64,000 bases of DNA from Bacillota bacterium (GCA_021791495.1 JAJYWN010000023.1:124572-188571); one strand, 5' to 3'; counted from the stretch's first letter, positions 17,266-26,832 are shown. A program made the numbers and translations. Notes: a model not told the origin generated them from the letters alone.

Positions 17266-18675
17266 GTGCCGCAAGACCTCAGGTCCTTTCTGAAACTTAT
17301 CGAAAACAACGGAGAACTCGTCCGCATCCATAGAGAGGTCGATCCTCAAGGCAACCTGGGTGGGCTGGCCTGGCAGGGCGAGAACAAGCTGGGCAAAGCG
17401 ACCTTCTTTGAGAACCTGAAAGGTTACCCCGGCTGGCGGGCCGTAAGTTACGCTGAGGCCAGCCGCCGGCGTATGGCCCTGGGCCTAGGCTGCACACCGC
17501 GCGAGTTCATCCCCAAGCTCCGCGGCCTGCTGGAAAAGGGGCCGACCCCGAAAGTCGCCATCCCCACCGGTCCGGTCAAGGAAGTCGTGCAGGTCGGGGA
17601 CGAGGTAGACCTATATAAGCTCCCCATTCATACCATGGCCGTCCTGGACGCGGGGCCATACATGGGTGGACATATGGCCATCATCAAGGACCCGGAGACG
17701 GGCATTCAAAACGTGTCTCTCCATCGCCACCAGCTGAAGGGCAAGAACAAGCTGGGCGTGATGATGCATCCGGGCCGGCACATGCACATGATCTACCAGA
17801 AGTACGAGAAGATGGGCAAGCCCATGCCCATAGCCCTGGTCGGCGGACACCACGCCGCCTACTATCTGGCGTCCACCTGGACCTTTCCCTTCGGCGTGGA
17901 TGAATTTGAATATGCCGGGACCTTCCTGGGCGAGCCGGTTCGCACCGTAAAAGGGGAAACGGTGGACCTGGACATCCCGGCCGACGCCGAGACCGTCATC
18001 GAGGGCTTCATGCCTCCCGGTGAGCGCGAGATGGAAGGGCCCTTCACCGAACACACCGGCTATGCAAGGGCCGGCGCGGGCCACAACCCCTTTATGTGGG
18101 TGACGGCCATCACCCGCCGGCGCGACGCCATTTACTATGCGCTGCAGGGCGGGAGGCCCATCGCCTCCTCGCAGATTCTGGACGCTCTGCCTATGGAGGT
18201 CGTGCTCTGGAACCGTATCAAGGACGTGGGGGGATTCGTCGACCTCAAGGACATCGTCGTCGTTCCCTGCGCCGGCGGCGCCCACATCGTCGTGGTTCAG
18301 CTAACCCCGCAGATCCAGGGTCAAGTCACCGACGTGCTGATGGCCACCCTTTCCAGCCCGTACATCCATCCCAAGATCGCCATCGCCGTGGACGACGACA
18401 TCGACCCCCACGATGTCAAGGAGATCATGTGGTCTCTCTCGACCCGCGTCAACCCCGCTGAGGACATCTTCATCGTGCCCCACACCCGTGGGCAGCACCT
18501 TGACGCTTCCCTGCCGCTGGTGACACCTCCCGGGACCTTCCCGGACATCCGGGTAGGCTCGAAAATGGGTATCGACGCCACCAAACCGGCCATCACTGAG
18601 CCGGAGCGCCGGGCCTATTTCGAACGTTCTTTTGGCAAGGGCATGGAGTTCAACATCGACGATTTCCTCAAGTAA
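17266..18675 (+). CDS. ubiD: UbiD-family prenyl-FMN-dependent decarboxylase (copy 1)
   Basis: A 469-aa decarboxylase of the UbiD/AroY/Fdc family. These enzymes use prenylated FMN made by UbiX to remove or add CO2 on aromatic, heteroaromatic or unsaturated acids. Metal and cofactor residues appear in NVSLHRHQLKGKNKLGVM, and the two catalytic glutamates lie in EGPFTEHTGY at about residues 257 and 262. I chose GTG 17266, ten bases after GGAGG, because it aligns with the start of copy 2 (MPQDLRSFL against MKHDLRSYL). The gene lies inside the first tripartite transporter operon. UbiX and an LpdD-like chaperone are encoded 9 kb downstream. Confidence 0.93.
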   Translation: MPQDLRSFLKLIENNGELVRIHREVDPQGNLGGLAWQGENKLGKATFFENLKGYPGWRAVSYAEASRRRMALGLGCTPREFIPKLRGLLEKGPTPKVAIPTGPVKEVVQVGDEVDLYKLPIHTMAVLDAGPYMGGHMAIIKDPETGIQNVSLHRHQLKGKNKLGVMMHPGRHMHMIYQKYEKMGKPMPIALVGGHHAAYYLASTWTFPFGVDEFEYAGTFLGEPVRTVKGETVDLDIPADAETVIEGFMPPGEREMEGPFTEHTGYARAGAGHNPFMWVTAITRRRDAIYYALQGGRPIASSQILDALPMEVVLWNRIKDVGGFVDLKDIVVVPCAGGAHIVVVQLTPQIQGQVTDVLMATLSSPYIHPKIAIAVDDDIDPHDVKEIMWSLSTRVNPAEDIFIVPHTRGQHLDASLPLVTPPGTFPDIRVGSKMGIDATKPAITEPERRAYFERSFGKGMEFNIDDFLK

Positions 18676-18707
18676 CCCCTGGTATACCCAGTGAGGGGGT
18701 AGTGCGT

Positions 18708-19151
18708 ATGGATAAGCGGAAACAGGAACTGCTCTTCACCGTGGCGCTGATGGCCTTCTTCGGCGTTCTCTTCGGCATCGCCAGCACCTATCCGAAACAG
18801 CCGAGGGAACTCCCCCAATTGGTGTCGGGCGTGGCCATTCTGCTCCTGGGGATCAGGATATACCGCCTCGTGGTCAACCCCTCCGTCGCCGCGGTCAAGA
18901 AGACCGACTGGCGCACGTCAATGCGGGTGTTTGGCGTCTTGATCGGTTTCTACTTGTTGACCAATCTTATCGGGACATTCCCGGCGGCGGCCCTGATGCT
19001 CTACACCCTGGGAATCGTTCTGAGGGCTAAGAGCCGTCTGAGGCTGGCCCTGGTCAGCATTGGCCTGGTGGTCATCTACTGGTTGGTCTTCACCGTCGGC
19101 GCGGGAGTGAACCTCCCCCACGGGATACTCATCGACCTCATCACCGGCTAG
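18708..19151 (+). CDS. tctB: Tripartite tricarboxylate transporter small membrane subunit (module 1)
   Basis: A 147-aa TctB-type protein with four hydrophobic segments. It starts at ATG 18708, about seven bases after GAGGGGGT; an in-frame GTG at 18702 is an alternative. It resembles the TctB at 22757-23185 (both open with a KRK..EL.F..-MLLFFGV-like segment and a YPP/YPKQPRELP loop). It completes the first transporter although separated from tctA by ubiD. Confidence 0.88.
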   Translation: MDKRKQELLFTVALMAFFGVLFGIASTYPKQPRELPQLVSGVAILLLGIRIYRLVVNPSVAAVKKTDWRTSMRVFGVLIGFYLLTNLIGTFPAAALMLYTLGIVLRAKSRLRLALVSIGLVVIYWLVFTVGAGVNLPHGILIDLITG

Positions 19152-19204
19152 GCAGCCGGGGCAGCCTGGGTTGCCAGGACACGTAGACACTGGAGGAAAC
19201 GATC

Positions 19205-20032
19205 TTGCCCACTATCAAGACGGGCGACATCAACACCTACTACGAAGTGCACGGCCAGGGCGCGCCGGTCCTGCTCATCGCGGGTACGGGCAGTTCTCAC
19301 CACGGCTGGATGATGGAGACCGTGCCGCGGCTCTCCCCACACTTCCAAGTCATCGTCTATGACCTGCGCGGGACGGGGGAGACCGACAAGCCGGACATCC
19401 CCTACAGCATGCGGATGTTCGCCAAGGATGCGGCCGACTTGCTGGACGGTCTCGGAATTACGGAACCGGCGCATGTGGCGGGGCATTCCATGGGCGGTCG
19501 GATCGCCCAGTGGCTGGCTCTGGATTACCCTGAGAAGGTACGCAGCCTGGTGCTGGCGTGCAGCGGACCGGGACGCTATGACGATTTCCGGCCTGAGCCG
19601 GGTATTCCCTTGAAGCACGCCCTGGAGATGATCGAAAAGGGCTACGAGGGCTATCGCCGCTATTATGCCACCTGCGAATTCATGTTCCCCAAGGAATTCT
19701 CGTCCACCCACCCGGAACTGATGCGGAAAATGGAAGAGAAGGCCATTCAGGAAAACACTCCAGCCAAGATGTACCTGCGGCACATTATCGCCCGCCAGGC
19801 CCATGACACTCTGGACCTGCTACCGCGCATTAGCGCTCCCACCCTGGTCCTCGAGGGCGCCAAGGACGATGTGGTCCGCGGAACGGGAAACCATGTGCGG
19901 TCTTCGCAGGTGCTGGCGGAGAAGATCCCCGGCGCTAGGTTTGAGCTCATCCCCGGTTGCGCGCACGCCGTTTTCCAGCAGGAACCGGAGTTGGTCCATC
20001 AACTCATGATTGACTTCTGTAACGCTCACTAG
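19205..20032 (+). CDS. Alpha/beta hydrolase (enol-lactonase/esterase-like)
   Basis: A 275-aa alpha/beta-fold hydrolase. The nucleophile elbow GHSMGG, an acid residue in LEGAKDDVV and a histidine in GCAHAVFQQEP make a complete catalytic triad. The HGQGAPVLLIAGTGSSHHGW oxyanion region is typical of the 3-oxoadipate enol-lactonase/meta-cleavage hydrolase group. The start is TTG 19205 with GAGG upstream. Placed between the two transporter-decarboxylase modules, it probably hydrolyses a lactone, ester or ring-opened intermediate; the substrate is unknown. Confidence 0.85.
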   Translation: MPTIKTGDINTYYEVHGQGAPVLLIAGTGSSHHGWMMETVPRLSPHFQVIVYDLRGTGETDKPDIPYSMRMFAKDAADLLDGLGITEPAHVAGHSMGGRIAQWLALDYPEKVRSLVLACSGPGRYDDFRPEPGIPLKHALEMIEKGYEGYRRYYATCEFMFPKEFSSTHPELMRKMEEKAIQENTPAKMYLRHIIARQAHDTLDLLPRISAPTLVLEGAKDDVVRGTGNHVRSSQVLAEKIPGARFELIPGCAHAVFQQEPELVHQLMIDFCNAH

Positions 20033-20138
20033 GACGGGTATAGCCGGTTCAGGTCACTCTTCGCATCAAGTTACCTGTAAGACAAGATAGATGTTCAACA
20101 GCAGTCTGCTATGGTTCTTCTGAAGTGAAGGTGAACTA

Positions 20139-21530
20139 GTGAAGATTATCGTGGAGCACGCCGAAGCCCTGATAGCCATGGATGCGGGCCGCCAGGTGAT
20201 CGCCGATGGCGCCGTCGCCATCGACAATGACCGCATCGTTGCCGTCGGCCCCACGGCGGAGGTCCGCCGGGCGTGCCCATGGGAGTTCGACCGCGCCATT
20301 GATGCCCGCTCCAAACTAGTCATGCCGGGGTTGATCGATGCGCACTTGCACGTCTCCGAGCAACTCAGTCGGGGCCTCTTCCCCGATGATTTGAACACCA
20401 ATCAGTGGGTGTTCAACTGGGCCAAGCCCTTCTACGGTACCGTCGACGCCGAAGAGGAGTACGTGGGCGCTCTCCTGGCCTGCGCTGAGATGATCAAGAG
20501 CGGCACAACCACGTTCCTTGATGTCGGTGTGTACAACGACATTGCCGGTTCAGCTCAGGCTGTCAAGGAGTCGGGCATTCGAGCGGTTCTCGGCCGTCAC
20601 GCCGCCGACCGCGTCCCCAAAAGGCTCCCACCCAACTGGACACCGGAAATCGTGGCCAAGCATTACTTCAGCTCAGCCGATGACGCTCTGGCCGCGCTGG
20701 AGGAAGCTCATCACCGGTGGCACGGGAAAGCCGATGGGAGGATCAACGTTTGGGTGAACATCGAAGGCAAGACACCCTGTTCGCCCGAGCTGCACGCCGG
20801 CGCCACGAAGCTGGCGGCCAAGCTGGGTGTGGGGGCGTCCTACCACATTTCGTCGTCCATCGAGGAGGCCCGGACCACAGAACAGGAGCACGGAGTCTGG
20901 CCCGTAACCTTGCTGGACAAATACGGCGCCCTCGGGCCCAACTTGCTCTTAGCCCACGTGGTGGCCATCAAGGATGAGGAGGTTGCCCTCCTGGCCCAGC
21001 ATGGCGTGAAGGTGGCTTTTTGCCCCGGGACCTCTCTCAAGCTGGCCAAGGGCGCAACCAAGATCGGCCGCTATCCCGAGATGCTGGAGGCTGGAATCAC
21101 TATGGGTCTGGGGTGCGATGGCGTATCGGCTGCCGGTTCCCTTGACCTCTTGCGCCAAGTCCACCTCGTGGCCGGCCTTTTCAAAGATGCGCGCATGGAT
21201 CCGGCGGCCGTTCCGGCCGAGCGGGCCCTGGCCATGGCTACCATCGACGGTGCCCGCTGCCTCCTGCTTGATGACCAGATCGGGTCGCTGGAGCCCGGCA
21301 AGAAGGCCGACATCGTGCTCATGGATCTCAACCGCCTCGATTGGGTGCCCCGCCACAATGTGGTCCAGACTCTGGTGTACTGTGCCACCGGAGACTCCGT
21401 GCACACAGTGATTATCGACGGTCGCGTGGTCCTGGAGAACCACGTTCTCACAACGCTGAAGGAGGGCGAGATCATCGAGAACGGGATGCGCTTGGCCGCA
21501 CGTGCGGCTCGGCGCAGCGGATTAATCTGA
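20139..21530 (+). CDS. Metal-dependent amidohydrolase (SsnA/AtzA/MTA-deaminase group)
   Basis: A 463-aa member of the cyclic amidohydrolase superfamily. The metal-binding HLH is seen in MPGLIDAHLHVSEQ, further metal ligands in ASYHISS and LLLAHVV, and the aspartate in GLGCDGVSAAG. The C-terminal small domain (GSLEPGKKADIVLMDLN) is also complete. The start is GTG 20139 with GAAGGTGA upstream. Members deaminate or open N-heterocycles such as guanine, atrazine or methylthioadenosine. In this island, ring opening or deamination of a heterocyclic intermediate is plausible. Confidence 0.86.
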   Translation: MKIIVEHAEALIAMDAGRQVIADGAVAIDNDRIVAVGPTAEVRRACPWEFDRAIDARSKLVMPGLIDAHLHVSEQLSRGLFPDDLNTNQWVFNWAKPFYGTVDAEEEYVGALLACAEMIKSGTTTFLDVGVYNDIAGSAQAVKESGIRAVLGRHAADRVPKRLPPNWTPEIVAKHYFSSADDALAALEEAHHRWHGKADGRINVWVNIEGKTPCSPELHAGATKLAAKLGVGASYHISSSIEEARTTEQEHGVWPVTLLDKYGALGPNLLLAHVVAIKDEEVALLAQHGVKVAFCPGTSLKLAKGATKIGRYPEMLEAGITMGLGCDGVSAAGSLDLLRQVHLVAGLFKDARMDPAAVPAERALAMATIDGARCLLLDDQIGSLEPGKKADIVLMDLNRLDWVPRHNVVQTLVYCATGDSVHTVIIDGRVVLENHVLTTLKEGEIIENGMRLAARAARRSGLI

Positions 21531-21639
21531 AGGAGGCGAAACGCCAACCCTTGGCAAGCTGGACGTTTCCGGCCTTGCCACGGGAGTGAGGGAAGACATT
21601 CTGGCCCCGATTGACAACCTTGGGAGGTGTACAGAAAGA

Positions 21640-22659
21640 ATGCGACGCAACGCAATGTCCAAGATGCTCTTGCTGGCCGCGACCGCTCTTCTGACGGTCG
21701 GCCTTCTGGCCGGCGGCTGCAAGGCGGGCGGCAGTAACAAGAAATGGCCCGCCAAGCCCGTGACCCTTATCGTCAGCCAAGGCACCGGTGGCGGTACCGA
21801 CACCACGGTCCGCGCCCTCCAGCCCTACCTTCAGAAGGCGCTGGGCGTGGCGGTCATGGTTGAGAACAAGCCTGGCAGCGCCGGACTCACCGCGGCCAAT
21901 TACGTGTATGATCAGCCGTCTGATGGTTACACCATCCTGGCCAGCCACAACGGGCTGCTCCTCTCAACCCAGTTGACCCCGGACGCCTTTAAGCCCAAGA
22001 AGCCCCTGCTTGACGTACTGACGCCGATGTATTCGTGGTTGTCGGCCGACGGCAACGCTATTATCGTGAAGAAAGACTCACCATTTAAGTCAGTCGACGA
22101 CATCGCCAAGGCCGCTCAGACCAAGACCCTTACGGTCGCCCTGGCCGGCGGTGCCGGTTCCACTGACCACCTTACTTACTTGCAGTTCACCAAAGCCTAT
22201 CCTGGGAAATACCAGTTCGTCCCGTTCGACAGCGCTGGTGAAGCCGTAGCGGCCGTTCTCGGCGGACACACGGACTTCGGTCTCGCCGGTCTGGCGGGTG
22301 GCTCGGTCGACCTTTCCCGTGTCACCGCACTGGCTGTGACCACAGAGAAGCGCATGGACGCGGCGCCCGATGTCAAGACCTTCGCTGAACTGGGCCACAA
22401 GGAATTGACGCTCACCTTCACCGTTGGCGCCTACGTGAAGGCCGATACACCTCCCGAAGTGAAGAAAGCCCTGGAAGCTGCCTTTGAGAAAGCCTTCAAA
22501 GACCCCGGCTACCAGGATTGGGCTAAGAACTCCAAGAAGCCAATTGGCGAAGGTTGGGGTTCGGCCAAGTGGACGGAATACCTGAAGTTCTTTGACGGCG
22601 TCGTTCAGAAGGTTCTGCCCGACATCAAGGCCGACATGGCCAAGGCTCAGGGCAAGTAG
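21640..22659 (+). CDS. tctC: Tripartite tricarboxylate transporter substrate-binding lipoprotein (module 2)
   Basis: The second TctC/Bug receptor (339 aa). ATG 21640 lies 12 bases after GGGAGG; another ATG five codons later is possible. The lipobox LAGGC makes Cys27 the likely lipidated residue. Family blocks WPAKPVTLIVSQGTGGGTDTTVRAL and VMVENKPGSAGLTAANYV are present. A strong hairpin again lies just downstream. The gene order of this module is C-B-A-ubiD, unlike module 1. Confidence 0.92.
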   Translation: MRRNAMSKMLLLAATALLTVGLLAGGCKAGGSNKKWPAKPVTLIVSQGTGGGTDTTVRALQPYLQKALGVAVMVENKPGSAGLTAANYVYDQPSDGYTILASHNGLLLSTQLTPDAFKPKKPLLDVLTPMYSWLSADGNAIIVKKDSPFKSVDDIAKAAQTKTLTVALAGGAGSTDHLTYLQFTKAYPGKYQFVPFDSAGEAVAAVLGGHTDFGLAGLAGGSVDLSRVTALAVTTEKRMDAAPDVKTFAELGHKELTLTFTVGAYVKADTPPEVKKALEAAFEKAFKDPGYQDWAKNSKKPIGEGWGSAKWTEYLKFFDGVVQKVLPDIKADMAKAQGK

Positions 22660-22685
22660 CCAGGAGAACGACTGGCCATCTCCGT

Positions 22686-22715
22686 CGGGTCTGGGCACTT
22701 CACGGCCCAGACCCG
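22686..22715 (+). terminator. Intercistronic hairpin after tctC-2
   Basis: CGGGTCTGGGC at 22686-22696 pairs perfectly with GCCCAGACCCG at 22705-22715 around an 8-base loop. As with module 1 there is no T-run, so an mRNA-stabilising or attenuating role is more likely than full termination. Confidence 0.6.
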
Positions 22716-22756
22716 GCAGAGGTGGATCAAATCCGCTGGAGAGAGGAGGTTGGGGG

Positions 22757-23185
22757 ATGAAACGCAAGACCCTGGAGTTAGTTTTCCTCCTCGGTATGCT
22801 CTTGTTTTTCGGCGTATACCTGGTCGTGGGTCTCAGCTACCCGCCGCGGCCCCGTGAACTTCCCGTACTCGTTTCAGCAGTGAGTATTGTGCTGGTTCTG
22901 GTGGAGATCGTCTTGACTTTCCGAAAGAACTTCAAGGAGCTCACCGTCAACTGGGTCAAGGTGGGTTACAGCTTTGCTTCTTTGGTCTTTGCCCTGCTGG
23001 CCATTGAACTCCTAGGGATGTCGCTGGGGGCGGCGCTGTTCGTGTTCGTTCTGGGCTGGCTTCTCGGCTCCAAGAAGAAGCTGACTTTGGCCTTTGTGGC
23101 GGGGTCAACCGGTCTGTTTGTATATGTTGTTTTCAACGTATTGTTGAAACTGACTATGCCCATCGGTATCATTACGGGTTTCTAA
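22757..23185 (+). CDS. tctB: Tripartite tricarboxylate transporter small membrane subunit (module 2)
   Basis: A 142-aa TctB-type membrane protein with four hydrophobic segments. The ATG at 22757 is preceded by a GAGAGGAGG element. The open frame begins further upstream, but that part lies in the 3' end of tctC and the hairpin. It is followed by tctA after 19 bases. Confidence 0.9.
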   Translation: MKRKTLELVFLLGMLLFFGVYLVVGLSYPPRPRELPVLVSAVSIVLVLVEIVLTFRKNFKELTVNWVKVGYSFASLVFALLAIELLGMSLGAALFVFVLGWLLGSKKKLTLAFVAGSTGLFVYVVFNVLLKLTMPIGIITGF

Positions 23186-23204
23186 GGAGGGAGGTGAACC
23201 AGAC

Positions 23205-24710
23205 ATGGTCCTACAAGGTCTGCTCCTGGCTCTCTCACCGGCCACTATCATCACCATTTTGGTGGGAGTGTTCCTCGGTATCATCGTCGGCATCGTTCCC
23301 GGAGTCGGGGCCGGCGTGGGCTTGGCGCTACTGCTACCCCTTATCTTCTCGGCCCCGCCCCTCATAGGGCTCATGCTTCTGCTGGCGCTTTGGGCGGCCG
23401 ACGGATACGGAGCGTCGATCACTTCGATTCTCATCAACGTTCCCGGCGGCCCAGGGGCTGTTGCCACGAGCTTCGATGGCTATCCCATGGCCCAGCAGGG
23501 TAAAGCCGCCGTCGCCATCGGCCTGTCCATGGCCTCGTCCATGGTCGCCGGGATCATCGGAACGGTCGTGCTCATGGTTGCCTCCCCTCCTTTGGCCGAG
23601 TTGGCTGTGAAAATGGGTCCGCCGGAGTATACGGTGTTAGCCGTCTTCGGCCTGACCATCATCGGAGGGCTGACGTCGAAAGACCCTTTGAAAGGGTTGA
23701 TCGCGGCGGGCTTCGGGCTCCTGATCAGTTTCATGGGCTATGACCTCCTCACCGGCTTCGTCCGGTACAGCTTCGGATGGCAGCACCTGTATGACGGCAT
23801 CGACTTCGGCCTTGCCGTCATCGGAATCTTCGCCATCGGCAGTCTGGTGGACGCCGCGCAGGAAGGCGGCACCATTTCCGCCATGAGCAAAGTCGATGGA
23901 AGCACCTGGGAAGGATTCAAACTGGCCTTTAAGAAATACCCTATGGCCATGATCCGAGGCTCCCTGGTGGGTGCGGTCCTCGGTATCCTGCCGGGTATCG
24001 GCATCTCCATTTCGAGCCTCGTAGCCTACGATGTCGAAAAACGTGTCTCAAAGCACCCCGAGACGTTCGGCAAGGGCGCCCCCGAGGGTGTGATCGGTCC
24101 GGAAGCCGCCAACAACTCGGTACAGCCGGCCAACCTCATTCCCGTGCTCACCCTGGGCATTCCGGGCGGCGCGACATCGGCCGTATTCCTGGGAGCCCTG
24201 ATCATGTATGGCCTCACCCCCGGCCTGGACCTCTTCCGCAACCAGGGAAACGTGGTTTGGGGAATGTTCTGGGGCATTATCATCGCCAGCATCGCCTACG
24301 TGGCTGTGGGGATGCTCTTTGCGGGCTTCTTTGCTAAAGTGACCCTGATCCCGGTCGAATACCTCATCCCGGTTACCCTAGTGACCTGCTTTGTGGGAGC
24401 CTTCACCCTAAATGGCAAATTCCCGGACATGGTCCTGGCGGTGGCCATGGGTGTGGTCGGGTATCTGATGCTTGTCCTCAAGTACCCGGTGGCGCCGGCC
24501 GTCTTGGGCGTAGTGCTCGGGCCCATGCTCGAGCGCAACTACTTCCGTTCGCTCCTCATTTCCGGCGGCACGCATGCCATCTTCTTCCAAGGTTCTATCG
24601 TCTGGGTTCTGTGGGCCCTCACTGCTTTCGCCCTGGTATATCCCTATTTCGTTAGCTACAAGGAACGAAAGAAGGGCAAACGAATTCCTATCGAAGTGAC
24701 TGGCGGCTAG
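23205..24710 (+). CDS. tctA: Tripartite tricarboxylate transporter large membrane subunit (module 2)
   Basis: A 501-aa TctA-family protein, close in sequence to the one at 15706-17217. It has the same ADGYGASITSILINVPGGPGAVAT and EGVIGPEAANNSVQPANLIPVLTLGIPGG blocks and about a dozen hydrophobic segments. ATG 23205 follows an AAGGAGGGAGG region. It is coupled to ubiD copy 2, which starts 47 bases after its stop. Confidence 0.95.
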   Translation: MVLQGLLLALSPATIITILVGVFLGIIVGIVPGVGAGVGLALLLPLIFSAPPLIGLMLLLALWAADGYGASITSILINVPGGPGAVATSFDGYPMAQQGKAAVAIGLSMASSMVAGIIGTVVLMVASPPLAELAVKMGPPEYTVLAVFGLTIIGGLTSKDPLKGLIAAGFGLLISFMGYDLLTGFVRYSFGWQHLYDGIDFGLAVIGIFAIGSLVDAAQEGGTISAMSKVDGSTWEGFKLAFKKYPMAMIRGSLVGAVLGILPGIGISISSLVAYDVEKRVSKHPETFGKGAPEGVIGPEAANNSVQPANLIPVLTLGIPGGATSAVFLGALIMYGLTPGLDLFRNQGNVVWGMFWGIIIASIAYVAVGMLFAGFFAKVTLIPVEYLIPVTLVTCFVGAFTLNGKFPDMVLAVAMGVVGYLMLVLKYPVAPAVLGVVLGPMLERNYFRSLLISGGTHAIFFQGSIVWVLWALTAFALVYPYFVSYKERKKGKRIPIEVTGG

Positions 24711-24757
24711 CACAAAGGAACGACCCATTCGCACGCACCCTAGTAAGGAGGACCGAT

Positions 24758-26170
24758 GTGAAACACGATCTTCGTAGCTACCTGGCCGACCTGGAAGCAG
24801 CGGGCGAAATCCTGCACATCAAGAAGGAAGTCGATGTTCTGAAGAACGTGGGCGGACTGGCCTGGCAGGCCGAGAACTACATGGGCAAGGCTCCCATGTT
24901 CGAGAATGTGAAGGGCTATCCTGGCTGGAAAGTGCTGAGCTACCTGAATGGGAGCCGGCGCCGGCTGGCCTTCGGCATTGGAACCACGCCCGAAAAGTTC
25001 ATTCCCACCTGGCGGGAGCTGCTCCAGAAGGGCCTGACCCCCACGAAGATGGTGGGCAACGCCCCTTGCCAGGAAGTCGTCTGGACAGGCGACCAAGTCG
25101 ACCTCTCCAAGCTGCCCATCCACAAGCACTCCTATCTCTGTGCGGGCCCATACATAGGTGGCGGTCTGGGCATCGTCAAGGACCCTGATACAGGGATCCG
25201 TAATGTATCCCTCCACCGGCATCAGATCAAGGGCAAGGACAAGATGGGTGTCATGATGGTAGAGGGCCGACACATGGACCTCATACGGCGTAAGTGGGAT
25301 GCGTTGAACAAACCATGCCCCATCGCCATCGCCATCGGCCATCACGGTGCTCTCTACCTTGCTGCCAACTGGACCATGAGCTATGGCGTGGACGAGATGG
25401 AGTTGGCCGGCACCCTCTTGGGCGAACCGGTGGAAATGGTCAAGTGTAAGACCATCGACATGGAAGTTCCGGCCGACGCGGAAGTCGTTATCGAGGGACT
25501 GATACAACCCAACCAGCGCGAGTTGGAAGGTCCCTTCGCCGAGCACACCGGGTACGCACGGGCTGGTTCAGGTCAGAATCCCTGGCTAAAGGTCACCGCC
25601 ATCACCATGCGGAAGGACGCGCTGTTCTATGACCTCCAAGGTGGACGGCCGATCTCCGAATCGCAGATCCTGGACGGCATGCCCATGGAAGTCGTGTTGT
25701 TCGACCGTCTGAAAGACGTCGGTTCTTGGGTCGATCTAAAGGACGTCGTGGCGCTGCCCTCGGCCGGCGGATCCCACATCTTAGTCATCAAGATGACTCC
25801 GCACCTGGACGGCCAGGCCCGGCTGGTGCTGATGGCCGCCTTAGCACACCAATATATACATACCAAAGTAGCTATAGCCGTAGATGATGACGTGGATCCA
25901 CACAACGAGAAGGAACTGTGGTGGTCCATCTCGACCCGTGTCAATCCGGCCAAGGACATCTTCATCGTTCCAGATACGCTGGGGCATCCTTTGGATGCTT
26001 CGTTGGAACTGGTTACCCCTCCGGGGCACGCTCCGGGTGTACGTGTCGGTTCAAAAATGGGGATCGACGCGACCAAACCGCCCACACGCCTGGCCGAGGC
26101 ACGCGCCCACTTCGAGCGCGCCATGCCCAACGGACTCTACGAATACCTGCTGAAGGACTTCATCGGATAG
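24758..26170 (+). CDS. ubiD: UbiD-family prenyl-FMN-dependent decarboxylase (copy 2)
   Basis: A 470-aa paralogue of the decarboxylase at 17266, nearly the same length and alignable end to end. NVSLHRHQIKGKDKMGVMM holds the metal/cofactor residues and LEGPFAEHTGY holds the glutamate pair at about residues 257 and 262, the same positions as copy 1. GTG 24758 follows TAAGGAGG. It follows the second transporter and precedes a tautomerase. Divergence from copy 1 suggests a different ring substituent rather than simple gene dosage. Confidence 0.93.
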   Translation: MKHDLRSYLADLEAAGEILHIKKEVDVLKNVGGLAWQAENYMGKAPMFENVKGYPGWKVLSYLNGSRRRLAFGIGTTPEKFIPTWRELLQKGLTPTKMVGNAPCQEVVWTGDQVDLSKLPIHKHSYLCAGPYIGGGLGIVKDPDTGIRNVSLHRHQIKGKDKMGVMMVEGRHMDLIRRKWDALNKPCPIAIAIGHHGALYLAANWTMSYGVDEMELAGTLLGEPVEMVKCKTIDMEVPADAEVVIEGLIQPNQRELEGPFAEHTGYARAGSGQNPWLKVTAITMRKDALFYDLQGGRPISESQILDGMPMEVVLFDRLKDVGSWVDLKDVVALPSAGGSHILVIKMTPHLDGQARLVLMAALAHQYIHTKVAIAVDDDVDPHNEKELWWSISTRVNPAKDIFIVPDTLGHPLDASLELVTPPGHAPGVRVGSKMGIDATKPPTRLAEARAHFERAMPNGLYEYLLKDFIG

Positions 26171-26203
26171 GCGTGACCATATAGAAAGGCCTGGTGGATA
26201 CAG

Positions 26204-26425
26204 ATGCCGGTAGTCATTGTCGAAATGTGGGAAGGCCGGACCGTGGAACAGAAGCGCCGTCTGGTTAAGCGCATCACCGACGCCATGGTGGAAGAGGCGA
26301 AAGTCAAACCCGACCATCTGCACGTCATCATTCACGACGTCCCGAAGGATAGCTGGGGACGTGAAGGCAAGCTCGGTTCGGACCTGGAACCGGCCGGCGC
26401 CCCCGGCGAAGGCGGGAAGAAGTGA
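26204..26425 (+). CDS. 4-oxalocrotonate tautomerase-like protein
   Basis: A 73-aa small tautomerase. After Met removal Pro-1 is the expected catalytic base (MPVVIVEMWEGRTVEQKRRLV), and the family's C-terminal half follows (DHLHVIIHDVPKDSWG). Members interconvert enol and keto forms of ring-cleavage products. Its stop overlaps the next start (TGATG). Presence inside the island supports ring degradation. Confidence 0.88.
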   Translation: MPVVIVEMWEGRTVEQKRRLVKRITDAMVEEAKVKPDHLHVIIHDVPKDSWGREGKLGSDLEPAGAPGEGGKK

Positions 26426-26787
26426 TGGCCTACATCGAACGCCTGTCCCACATGGCCCTGAAGACCGTCGACCTGGAGAAGTCGGTCGAGTTCTACACTA
26501 AGGTCATCGGCCTCACCCTGCATTCTCGGGGGAAGGTGGGCGACGCTCCCTTGGTAGTGCTGGTGGAAGGCATTGGCCTAACCACCGGCGGGCCGGGCGC
26601 CGGCCACGCCACCGTAGTGGATCACTTTGCCTTCAAAGTCCCTGACCTCGGACCGGTGGTCGAACGCTTGAAGGCGGTCGGAGCCATGATCGTGGATGGC
26701 CCGCGCCCCTCGCCCTATGGTAACTCGGTCTACTTCCTTGATCCTGATGGTAACAAGGTCGAGTGCCACGATGGCGAACGTGCCTAG
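26425..26787 (+). CDS. VOC/glyoxalase-fold protein
   Basis: A 120-aa protein of the vicinal oxygen chelate fold. The N-terminal RLSHMALKTVDLEKSVEFYTKVIGL and C-terminal YFLDPDGNKVECHD are typical, with likely metal ligands His (SHMAL), His (VDHFAF) and Glu (KVEC). ATG 26425 overlaps the previous stop. Family members act as lyases, isomerases or dioxygenases; which one applies here is unknown. Confidence 0.82.
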   Translation: MAYIERLSHMALKTVDLEKSVEFYTKVIGLTLHSRGKVGDAPLVVLVEGIGLTTGGPGAGHATVVDHFAFKVPDLGPVVERLKAVGAMIVDGPRPSPYGNSVYFLDPDGNKVECHDGERA

Positions 26788-26832
26788 CACGGCGCCCGTC
26801 CGGTGCGCCGGATTTCGGAAGGAGGACGCCCC

